In this document: positions 55,284-62,642 of the stretch, piece by piece
Position numbering within the stretch: position 1 is the first letter of the stretch
How the letters are laid out: each line of letters begins with the position of its first letter
Source: Parabacteroides sp. PH5-46
GTDB lineage: Bacteria > Bacteroidota > Bacteroidia > Bacteroidales > Tannerellaceae
DNA: 64,000 bases
Reading direction: 5' to 3'
Assembly (NCBI RefSeq): GCF_029892785.1
Contig: NZ_JARXXA010000019.1
Span: 20,191-84,190, forward strand
The notes under the pieces: generated by a model
Database searches by the model: none
The model's input: only the letters and a program-made list of their open reading frames with translations
Told to the model about the DNA's origin: nothing
Position numbers and translations under genes: made by a program

Positions 55284-55371
55284 ATCTTCATGATTTCAGT
55301 AAATCATCCAATTAAATTCCCCCATTGATCCAAATGATTCCGGAGATTCATCCAAATGATTTTTTGACTAT
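55284..55371. repeat. Four tandem units at 22-bp period upstream of the recombinase
   Basis: Units start at 55284, 55306, 55328 and 55350. The last two share ATCCAAATGATT exactly, the second starts ATCCAATTAAATT and the first ATCTTCATGATTTC, so the copies are diverged. In the better units the core AATCAT-CCAA-ATGATT is a near-palindrome. It lies about 390 bp before the recombinase gene. Confidence 0.65.
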
Positions 55372-55665
55372 TCCGGCCAAGCTTAAAATCAAGTGGCGAG
55401 AATGTGTAAAACGAAGCACTTTTTAACGCAAAAGCCACCCAAAAACGCTATTCTTTTTAAGATAACAAAAAGACAGGTTTGGGTTAAAGAATATAGAATA
55501 ATAGACGAAAAATGTTTAAAAGAGCGTTCTGCGTGTTCCGTTCTGCGTGCTGCAGCTTGCAAAACAACAAAGCTTAAGTGCCAAATAAACGTCTTCTTTG
55601 CAAGCAAACCCTGCTTCAGTCCCAAATACGGCCTGCAAGCAAGGGGTAAATTAACAATTTGACAC
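55372..55665. other. Gene-free DNA between the array and the recombinase promoter
   Basis: Overlapping open frames on both strands in this stretch have no recognisable protein features. It contains an 11-bp direct repeat, CGTTCTGCGTG, at 55525 and 55539. No RNA gene is recognised. Confidence 0.45.
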
Positions 55666-55697
55666 TTTGCAATTCTCTGTGTTTTTTTATACTTTAG
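55666..55697 (+). promoter_or_regulatory. Promoter of the tyrosine recombinase
   Basis: TTTG (55666-55669), 20 bp, TACTTTAG (55690-55697) matches the Bacteroidales consensus with one mismatch at -7. The start codon is 65 bp downstream. Confidence 0.55.
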
Positions 55698-55762
55698 CAG
55701 ATATATTCAATGACTAATCCTTTTGGACTTGGCGTTTTTTTAACCTTAAAAAGAAAGATAAG

Positions 55763-57013
55763 ATGATTTCCGTAAAGTTTATGTTGCGGGCCTCCAGTGT
55801 GGAAGGACGCGCTTCTCGCCTTTTTGTACGTATTATCAGCAATCGTACTGCGTACAATGTGTCAACCCGTATCCAACTGTATCCCTGTGAGTGGAATTTG
55901 GATAGGCAGATGATTATCCCCCAGGCTGCCAGAGGGGATCGATCCGCCCACCTGGCGTGGGCAAAAGCGGAGCTGGAAAGTGACCGCTACTTTGTTGAAT
56001 CCACCGCCTTACGGCTTGAAAGAGAAGGTGCACCTGATGCTGCCAAAGTAGCTGCTGCCTATAGGCTGCATAAAGAAAAGATCTGCATGGCGGATTACAC
56101 CGACAAATTAGTCGAAAGATTGTTGAAAAGGGGGCAGATACGTACTGCCCGAGCCTACCAGACCGTACTGGCCAGGTTTATCAATTTCAGCAAGAAACCC
56201 CGGATAACCTTTGACACCATTACCCCCTTGTTAATGAAAAACTTTGAGTTTCAGCTCTCAGAAGAGGGGCTAGCACGCAACAGTATTTCATTCTATATGC
56301 GTAACCTACGGGCTATCTACAACAAGGCAGCAGAGGAAGGTCTCTTCCAGGCACACAGCATAGAGCCCTTTCGTGATGTATTCACCGGGAATGACACCAC
56401 TAAAAAGCGTGCCCTGAGCAAAAAAGAAATGAACTTGCTTGACGAAGTGGAAGCTAAGCTACAGCCTTCAACTTCCACCGGACTTCCTTTCCACCTGCAG
56501 CAGGCCCTTCTTATGTTCCTTTTCAGTTTTCATGCTAGAGGCATGTCTTACGTAGATATGGCCTTCCTGAAAAAAGAAGACCTCAAGGATGATGTTATAT
56601 CATACAAGCGGATGAAGACCGGACAACGGATCGAATTGAAGGTGAACCGGAAGCTTAAGGATATACTGGAGATCTTCCAGCCACTCACTGAAGAAAGCAC
56701 CTACCTTCTCCCCATCATCACCCGGAAGAATGTCTCCCCCCGCTTGCAATATGAGAGCGGCTTACGGAAACAGAACCAGAAGCTGGGAGAAATCTCACAG
56801 TTTCTGGGGCTTAAGAACAAACTCACTACGCATGTAGCCCGCCATACCTGGGCATCCATCGCCAAGGAGGCAAACCTGCCTCTGGCAGTTATCAGCGAAG
56901 CCCTCGGACACACCTCCGAGGCAACTACCCGCATCTACCTGGCCTCTTTCGACAGAAGTGTGCTCGATAAGGCCAATGAGACGGTAGCAAAAGCAGTTAC
57001 CCATGCTATGTAG
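55763..57013 (+). CDS. Tyrosine recombinase (putative DNA invertase of the fimbrial locus)
   Basis: A 416-aa site-specific recombinase of the Bacteroides integrase type. An arm-binding N-terminal domain (about 1-100: VKFMLRASSVEGRASRLFVRI, YPCEWNLDRQ) and a SAM-like core-binding domain (about 105-215) precede the catalytic domain, with Arg259 in FHARGMSYVD, His357 and Arg360 in HVARHTWASIA, a later His in ALGHTS and the nucleophile Tyr392 in RIYLASFD. All catalytic residues are present. It lies directly before a segment flanked by inverted repeats and a fimbrial operon, so it probably inverts that segment. It could also be the remnant integrase of an element, but no cargo is seen. Confidence 0.93.
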   Translation: MISVKFMLRASSVEGRASRLFVRIISNRTAYNVSTRIQLYPCEWNLDRQMIIPQAARGDRSAHLAWAKAELESDRYFVESTALRLEREGAPDAAKVAAAYRLHKEKICMADYTDKLVERLLKRGQIRTARAYQTVLARFINFSKKPRITFDTITPLLMKNFEFQLSEEGLARNSISFYMRNLRAIYNKAAEEGLFQAHSIEPFRDVFTGNDTTKKRALSKKEMNLLDEVEAKLQPSTSTGLPFHLQQALLMFLFSFHARGMSYVDMAFLKKEDLKDDVISYKRMKTGQRIELKVNRKLKDILEIFQPLTEESTYLLPIITRKNVSPRLQYESGLRKQNQKLGEISQFLGLKNKLTTHVARHTWASIAKEANLPLAVISEALGHTSEATTRIYLASFDRSVLDKANETVAKAVTHAM

Positions 57014-57079
57014 CTGATAGAATATTAAGTTAATTTGTATTTTCCGGAAAAAGATAAGAAAAGAATGGTTATTTTTATC

Positions 57080-57087
57080 TATATTTG
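57080..57087 (+). promoter_or_regulatory. -7-like element outside the left inverted repeat
   Basis: TATATTTG followed by CAG matches TAnnTTTG and faces into the invertible segment, 27 bp before the left inverted repeat. No -33 is seen at the right distance. Its role is unclear. Confidence 0.35.
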
Positions 57088-57113
57088 CAGTATATATCTG
57101 TTTATCAACATAT

Positions 57114-57134
57114 CTGTCACTTACCAAGTGACAG
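57114..57134 (+). repeat. Left inverted repeat of the invertible segment
   Basis: 21 bp: arms CTGTCACTT and AAGTGACAG around ACC. It is itself palindromic except for the central three bases. The right copy carries GGT in the centre, so the two copies are inverted relative to each other, with 20 of 21 bases matching. Confidence 0.9.
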
Positions 57135-57162
57135 AAAAAAGAGAAAAACCAATATGTTTCTG

Positions 57163-57192
57163 CAAATATCTACCATTTAAATACGTTGAAAA
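57163..57192 (-). promoter_or_regulatory. Promoter-like element inside the invertible segment, facing left
   Basis: On the minus strand GATATTTG (57170-57163), followed by CAG, differs from TAnnTTTG by one base, and TTTTC (57192-57188) lies 17 bp upstream in place of TTTG. It points towards the recombinase in the given orientation. After inversion its start site would lie about 30 bp before the repeat and about 90 bp before the fimbrial start codon. Confidence 0.45.
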
Positions 57193-57761
57193 TACTTAAT
57201 TCCTGTCAATGTATTCACAATTATTGCGAATTGAATTTGTGGATATACATATAAAGTAGTCTGGAAAATATATATCGGGAGCTGAGCATACAAACAAAAA
57301 TTGCCCGGTCGGGTAAGCTATATTCTGTCGACATCGAAGCCCCACGCCTTACAAGCCTCATGTAGAGGACAAAGGCTGAAAAATGTGGTAGAAAAACAGA
57401 CTTTAGCCGAATTCGTATCCATTCAAGGTGTTCACCTTTAACTTTTATGCGAGCAAAATCAATCTAATGCGTTTCCAACACAAATACGCCTCTTCTTCTC
57501 CCAATAGGTCGATAATTGTCGAAAAATCGACATAACTATCAGATAATTAGACTGTTTATAAAATGTTTACAAATTTCACTCTTATAAGGCTTATTCCTTC
57601 ACTCTTGCAAACGGGCTTTTTTATTACAATTTGAGACGGATTTTACAGGACTTTCTGACGGCTTCTGTTTATAAAAATGTTTCACCTTTTTATGAAACTA
57701 CACGGACGGTTTTTGTAATTACCGTAAATATAGACATTTACATTTTTATTAAGCAGGCTCC

Positions 57762-57782
57762 CTGTCACTTGGTAAGTGATAG
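57762..57782 (-). repeat. Right inverted repeat of the invertible segment
   Basis: 21 bp: arms CTGTCACTT and AAGTGATAG around GGT. It equals the reverse complement of the left repeat except for one base in the right arm. Confidence 0.9.
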
Positions 57783-57833
57783 GGAGTGTAAAAATAAAGA
57801 GGAGGGAAGCCTAAAAATAAAAGACTAACATTG

Positions 57834-58421
57834 ATGAAAACAGAGAATTGTATAACCGTTGGATGGATAAAAAAGACTGTAGTGGCACTAGCCATGCTGG
57901 CGTTTTTCTCGCCCTTTATTAAATCACAGGATGTAGCCCTTAAGTCGAACCTGCTGTATGATGCGACAACGACGCTGAACCTCGGTCTTGAAATCGGCCT
58001 GGCTCCTAAGTGGACGTTGGAACTACCTGTAAACTACAACCCCTGGGAGTTCTCCAAGAACCGCAAACTCAAGCATTGGGCCATACAGCCCGAGGCTCGT
58101 TACTGGTTCTGCCAGCGCTTTATGGGGCACTTTATGGGTTTGCATGCACATGTGGCAGGCTACAATATGGGAGGATTGAAGATGTTCGGTCTCAATGAAC
58201 ACCGCTACGAAGGTTACCTCTACGGCGCAGGTATCTCTTACGGCTACCAGTGGATACTCAGTAAGCGTTGGAGCATAGAAGCAACTGTCGGCGTTGGATA
58301 CGCTTACCTCGATCATGCCAAGTATCCTTGTGAGAAATGTGCTGAGAAAATCGGCGATTTTACCAAAAACTATTTTGGGCCTACAAAAGCGGGGATCTCT
58401 CTAATCTACATCATCAAATAA
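57834..58421 (+). CDS. DUF3575 protein of fimbrial locus
   Basis: A 195-aa protein started at ATG 57834 (an in-frame TTG at 57831 would add one residue). A signal peptide ends near FIKSQ; the mature part is a small beta-barrel-like protein (VALKSNLLYDATTTLNLGLEIGLA is cut here; later WTLELPVNYNPWEF, YWFCQRFMGHFMGLHAHVAG, YGAGISYGYQWILSKRWSIE). DUF3575 proteins are the usual first gene of Mfa-type fimbrial operons in Bacteroidales and probably sit in the outer membrane. It begins 52 bp after the right inverted repeat. Confidence 0.9.
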   Translation: MKTENCITVGWIKKTVVALAMLAFFSPFIKSQDVALKSNLLYDATTTLNLGLEIGLAPKWTLELPVNYNPWEFSKNRKLKHWAIQPEARYWFCQRFMGHFMGLHAHVAGYNMGGLKMFGLNEHRYEGYLYGAGISYGYQWILSKRWSIEATVGVGYAYLDHAKYPCEKCAEKIGDFTKNYFGPTKAGISLIYIIK

Positions 58422-58427
58422 CTGGAT

Positions 58428-59930
58428 ATGAAAAAGATACTATATATATTATTTATAGCGTTGTTGCAATCTCAATTGTCAACTGCCTACTGTCAACTGT
58501 CAACTGAGCTTTTGAAGTTGCATTCGCTCCGCCAAGTGGAAGATTCCGTGCAATTAATCATGGATATTGACCTGATAGACGTACGCCTTAATACAGAACG
58601 CTCCCTGGAGTTGACTCCGGTATTGTCTTCTCCCAAAGGACGGGAAGTAAAGATGAAGAGTGTGCTTGTCAACGGACGCCACCGCCAGAAGGCTTTCGAA
58701 AGGGAGGTGGAACTCAATGGATGGCAAAAGCAGGTTGCTTCGGCACACTATGCCGTTATTCCACTCAAGGCTGAGAACCGCAAGGTCGTTCGTTACCGCC
58801 AGGCTGTACCTTATGAGAACTGGATGCGTGAAGCACAACTGGACGTACAGACCGACCTCTGCGGATGCGGAGGTGAACCGGCAGAATGGGATAGTCGTAA
58901 ACTGGCCAACCGTATCATACTCGAAGGGGTGAAAGAATATAACCCCACGATCCATGTAGCCTATATCCGCCCCGAAGCGGAACAGGTAAAGGCACGCAGC
59001 GAACAGAGCGATGTCTTCCTGGATTTCCCCGTAGCAAGAACGGAAATCAATCCAAGTTTCGGCAACAATCCCCGCGAACTGGCCAAGATTGAACAGATTA
59101 TTGGCGGGATACGATCAGACAAGAATCTGACAGTAACCAGTGTACTCATCACAGGTTATGCCTCCCCCGAAGGAAATGTAAACACAAACAACCAACTGGC
59201 ACGAGGTCGCGCAGAGGCGTTGAGGAATTACCTGTCCATGCGTGCGGGCATCCCTTCACACCTCTACCAGATCGGTTACGGAGGCGAAGACTGGGAAGGC
59301 TTAGCCTGGCTTGTACAGCAATCTTACATAGAGCCGAAAGCCACGATACTGTCGATCATCAACTACTACAACCCGGAAGAGCGTAAGAATCGCCTCAAGG
59401 CACTCAACGGTGGAGGACCTTACCAGCAGATGCTGCATCAGCTGTATCCACAACTGCGCCGTGTAGTAGCAAGGATAGACTATAATGCCAAGAACTTCAA
59501 TGTGGAAGAAGCCAAACAGGTAATCAAAACACAGCCTCGACAGCTCAGTCTCAATGAAATGTTCCTGGTAGCTAACACCTACCCGGAAGGCAGTCAGCAG
59601 TTTATAGAAGTATTCGAAACAGCTGTAAAGCTCTATCCCGAAAACCCGGTAGCCAATCTGAACGCAGCCGCTTCGGCACTCAAAGCAGGCGATCAGGTGC
59701 GCGCAGAAAGGTATTTGCAGAACGTAGTACGCAACACGCAGAACGGAAATGCAGTACGAGATACAGGAGAGTACTATAATAATCTAGGGGTGTTGGAAAT
59801 GCTTAAAGCTAATACAGCCAAGGCAAAGAGTCTCTTCAAACGTGCATCAGAAAAAAACCTAGATGCAGCCCTGAAGAACCTTGACGAAATAAAGAGAAAA
59901 GAAGAAGCAGAGAAATTGCTTCGCAATTAA
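58428..59930 (+). CDS. DUF3868/OmpA-like protein with TPR end, fimbrial locus
   Basis: A 500-aa secreted protein. A signal peptide ends near LSTAYC; a DUF3868-like beta domain occupies about 25-200 (PVLSSPKGREVKMKSVLVNG, YRQAVPYENWMREAQL). An OmpA-like segment follows (VTSVLITGYASPEGN, LARGRAEALRNYLSMRAGI), then TPR-like helices (YPENPVANLNAAASALKAGD, YYNNLGVLEMLKANTAKAK). The protein may anchor the assembly system to peptidoglycan. It starts 6 bp after DUF3575. Near its start the DNA has short tandem copies of TGTCAACTG. Confidence 0.88.
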   Translation: MKKILYILFIALLQSQLSTAYCQLSTELLKLHSLRQVEDSVQLIMDIDLIDVRLNTERSLELTPVLSSPKGREVKMKSVLVNGRHRQKAFEREVELNGWQKQVASAHYAVIPLKAENRKVVRYRQAVPYENWMREAQLDVQTDLCGCGGEPAEWDSRKLANRIILEGVKEYNPTIHVAYIRPEAEQVKARSEQSDVFLDFPVARTEINPSFGNNPRELAKIEQIIGGIRSDKNLTVTSVLITGYASPEGNVNTNNQLARGRAEALRNYLSMRAGIPSHLYQIGYGGEDWEGLAWLVQQSYIEPKATILSIINYYNPEERKNRLKALNGGGPYQQMLHQLYPQLRRVVARIDYNAKNFNVEEAKQVIKTQPRQLSLNEMFLVANTYPEGSQQFIEVFETAVKLYPENPVANLNAAASALKAGDQVRAERYLQNVVRNTQNGNAVRDTGEYYNNLGVLEMLKANTAKAKSLFKRASEKNLDAALKNLDEIKRKEEAEKLLRN

Positions 59931-60014
59931 ATGGTTAATTATAAATTATAAACAACTGGTAATTGATAATTCACAATTAAATAGACTTTTTTTATTAATT
60001 AAATTCAAGTAAAA

Positions 60015-61586
60015 ATGAAAAAGACGTTTAAATTTTTTATGATGGCTGCCATCGTTGCAGCTGGTTTTACGGCTTGTTCGAGCGAGGAGGTTACTCCGGA
60101 CCCGAAGAATCCGATAGACAACCCTGAAAAGGTGGAAGGCAAAGAAACCTATGCCTACTTCTCTTTACCTACGGGAGATACTCGTGCGTATACCCCGACA
60201 CTTTCTCCTGACGATTCAGATGCTGATGTAAATGATAAATTGATTGATCCGAAGGATATTACCCTTTTGATTTATAAGTCGAATTCCGGTGTGTTGGAAA
60301 AGAAAGTAGATATGGAAGGTACCAGTAAAACGGTTCTGGTAACGGCTGGAAAGAAAAAAATCTTTGTTGTAGCCAATTATAAAGATATGTCGACAAGTCC
60401 TAATAACATGGTTAAAACAATAGGCGATTTTGCTGAAGGAAGTAGCACGATTGACGAGCTTATGGCATTGTATTTCGATGCAAAACAAGCAAATACATCT
60501 GCATTTAATTTTTCAATCTTGCATAAACGCGTTAGTAATGGTGGTCTTCCTGCCACTAATGACAACAGTATCGAGTATGATCTGAAATCCGACATTGATT
60601 CTGAAACAGCAGCAGCAGGAGATCCTAAAGCAGGAGGTGAATCTACAACCAATACGTTTAAAATCCAGCTAAACTTTATGTTAGCAAAAGCGAATCTTTA
60701 TCTGGCAACTGATGTTATAAAAACAATTACAGACACAGAACCAGGTGTTAATAACATTCAGTATGCAATTCGTAACTTGGCACGTAAGACCAACTTGATT
60801 CGCAAGGGTAAAGATAAAGGTGTGCAGTCGTACTATTTCAACGAAGATTTTGATACCAACCCTCAAAGCGCTGTTGCTCAAACCCAATTTGATCCTGAGT
60901 TTGACTATACACCTGAATTTATTACTCTAAATCCTACTACTGCTACAGTTACTCCTACTCGTTATTATTATGTTCCTGAAAACAATCATTATTTGTTGCT
61001 TCGCGGGCAGTCTTCTTATTTTGCCATCAAAGCTACATTTGAGCCCAATGCTGTAGTGAAAACAGTAGAATACAATGTCTCCAATAAACAACCTAAGTTA
61101 ACAACAGATAAGATCACCAGTACTGCTTTTTCAGATAAGAACTATATCTACACTATTAAAGAGATACCGTTGAAAAACGGAACAATCCCAGCTGGTTCTT
61201 ACTACAAGGATATAGATTTACTGCGTCAGGCTGCCTGGATTTACAATACAGGTGAAGCGTATACTGCCGCTAATCAAACCGATGCTGCCGATATCTTAGG
61301 TGTAAGGACAGAAGATAAGGACACTTATTACTACCAGTTCACCAACTGTGTAAGCTACTACCGTCTGGATATCGGTGAAGACAAGACCGGAAATAGCCTT
61401 GAACCGGGTGTATTGCGAGGTAACAAATACCAGGTGAAGATTGCTTCTATTACAGGCCCTGGTCTTCCTGAAGAATCTGATTTGATCGAACGTCCTTGGG
61501 AGCCTGTTATTGCTAATACCCACTTGCATGCTGTAATTATTCCTGCTAAGTGGACACCTGTTGTACAGGAAGGAAACCTGAATTAA
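60015..61586 (+). CDS. Mfa1/FimA-type fimbrial major subunit
   Basis: A 523-aa lipoprotein precursor (FTACSSEE, Cys21). As in Mfa1 of Porphyromonas, a short propeptide follows the lipid site and an Arg (TGDTRAYTP, about residue 57) could be the cleavage point that frees a strand-exchange groove. The N-terminal domain (ITLLIYKSNSGVLEKKVDM, KKIFVVANYKD) and the C-terminal part (ATFEPNAVV, NCVSYYRLDIGED, ANTHLHAVIIPAKWTPV) fit fimbrillin folds. It would form the fimbrial shaft. A hairpin after the gene probably keeps downstream subunits at lower levels. Confidence 0.88.
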   Translation: MKKTFKFFMMAAIVAAGFTACSSEEVTPDPKNPIDNPEKVEGKETYAYFSLPTGDTRAYTPTLSPDDSDADVNDKLIDPKDITLLIYKSNSGVLEKKVDMEGTSKTVLVTAGKKKIFVVANYKDMSTSPNNMVKTIGDFAEGSSTIDELMALYFDAKQANTSAFNFSILHKRVSNGGLPATNDNSIEYDLKSDIDSETAAAGDPKAGGESTTNTFKIQLNFMLAKANLYLATDVIKTITDTEPGVNNIQYAIRNLARKTNLIRKGKDKGVQSYYFNEDFDTNPQSAVAQTQFDPEFDYTPEFITLNPTTATVTPTRYYYVPENNHYLLLRGQSSYFAIKATFEPNAVVKTVEYNVSNKQPKLTTDKITSTAFSDKNYIYTIKEIPLKNGTIPAGSYYKDIDLLRQAAWIYNTGEAYTAANQTDAADILGVRTEDKDTYYYQFTNCVSYYRLDIGEDKTGNSLEPGVLRGNKYQVKIASITGPGLPEESDLIERPWEPVIANTHLHAVIIPAKWTPVVQEGNLN

Positions 61587-61612
61587 TAAACATTTAGTAA
61601 TCAAAGAGAGGA

Positions 61613-61633
61613 AGGGCGGTTTTCTTCCGCCCT
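61613..61633 (+). terminator. Attenuator-like hairpin after the major subunit gene
   Basis: Arms AGGGCGG (61613-61619) and CCGCCCT (61627-61633) with loop TTTTCTT, 27 bp after the major subunit stop. There is no T run, so termination is likely partial and the anchor gene is still read. Confidence 0.7.
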
Positions 61634-61672
61634 ATCCCCTCCTTGAACATTGAACATTAAACTTTAAAACAA

Positions 61673-62629
61673 ATGAAACCGATAAAAGAAATAAGTGTCC
61701 GGATTGCTGCCTTCTGTACCGTATGGGTATTCCTTCTCTCCTCATGGGGATGCGTACAGGACGATTTGTCGGAATGTGGAATAGGCGTGCAATTCCGGTA
61801 TATCAAGAATGTAGCAGGTGTTGATAAGTTCGCAACCGCCGTTGAACGCATCTCGCTTTTCGTCTTTTCGGAAGACGGGCGGTTCATCAGTGAGTTCAGC
61901 GACCAAGGATCAGTCCTTCAGGACAATTACATCATGACCGTACCCCTGAAAGCGGGTAACTACAAACTCGTAGCCTGGGGGAACCTGGACGAGTGCTATG
62001 ATATCACAGACTGCATACCGGGACAGACGACTATTGAAGAATTTATGCTTAAACTCAACCGCCTTGACGACACAGTAACCGAACATCCTACCCACCTGTT
62101 CTACGGGGGCGTACAAGAAGTCGGAATAGAAGCAGCAGAAGGAAGGAGGCTTATATTGATGGATCTGACAAAAGATACCAATACGATTCATGTAACAGCC
62201 CGTGGCTTACCCGTTACAGACAACAATACCCGTACCGGCAGTAACAGCCGCTTCCAATGCACCATCACCTCGCGCAACGGGGATTATAACTTTGACAATT
62301 CGATAACCGGAAACCGGTTAACCTATATACCCAAGGATAGTATTGAAGAAAAATCGCTCAAGTCTGAGTTTGTCGTTATGCGCGAGCTGAACGACCATTC
62401 GACCGGATCGCGACTGCTTATCACACATCAGGGAGAATCAGAGGATGAAGAAGTGCTGCTTGATACCAGCCTGTCTGAACTATTGGTACCACTCTCCATT
62501 ACGGGAGATTTGGACATAGATGATGAATTCCACCTTGACGTATTTTTTGAACATACAAACGGTCACTTCACCATCACCATCAACGACTGGGTTGTTGTAG
62601 ACGGCGGAGGCGGAACGGTTGTGGGATAA
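61673..62629 (+). CDS. FimB/Mfa2-type fimbrial anchor lipoprotein
   Basis: A 318-aa lipoprotein (lipobox SSWGC). The sequence after it, VQDDLSECGIGVQFRYIKN, is typical of FimB/Mfa2, as are FATAVERISLFVFSEDGRFI, LKAGNYKLVAWGNLDECY and the Ig-like halves that follow. Anchor subunits attach the fimbria to the outer membrane and limit its length. They lack the propeptide processing of the shaft protein. It starts 86 bp after the major subunit and 13 bp before the next gene. Confidence 0.88.
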   Translation: MKPIKEISVRIAAFCTVWVFLLSSWGCVQDDLSECGIGVQFRYIKNVAGVDKFATAVERISLFVFSEDGRFISEFSDQGSVLQDNYIMTVPLKAGNYKLVAWGNLDECYDITDCIPGQTTIEEFMLKLNRLDDTVTEHPTHLFYGGVQEVGIEAAEGRRLILMDLTKDTNTIHVTARGLPVTDNNTRTGSNSRFQCTITSRNGDYNFDNSITGNRLTYIPKDSIEEKSLKSEFVVMRELNDHSTGSRLLITHQGESEDEEVLLDTSLSELLVPLSITGDLDIDDEFHLDVFFEHTNGHFTITINDWVVVDGGGGTVVG

Positions 62630-62642
62630 TCTTTTCTGAAAA

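Larger units (their letters stand above)
57114..57782. other. Predicted invertible DNA segment (phase switch of fimbriae)
   Basis: About 650 bp between 21-bp inverted repeats, directly after a tyrosine recombinase and ending 52 bp before the first fimbrial gene. It has no credible gene. Inside, near the left repeat, a promoter-like element on the minus strand points to the left; after inversion it would face the operon. The middle (about 57300-57440) is noticeably richer in G and C than the rest and is unexplained. A short hairpin, TGTCGA-AAAA-TCGACA, lies at 57517-57532. Confidence 0.8.

Noticed and set aside
55071..55662. Several 60-90-codon open frames on both strands upstream of the recombinase
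   Set aside because: Low-complexity A/T-rich translations with no recognisable domains; overlapping frames on both strands suggest chance.
55763..57013. Integrase of an integrative element or prophage
   Set aside because: No element cargo, tRNA target or direct-repeat ends were found nearby, while paired inverted repeats directly downstream support an invertase role.
57631..57828. 65-codon open frame crossing the right inverted repeat
   Set aside because: No family features, no ribosome-binding site, and it would be broken by inversion.
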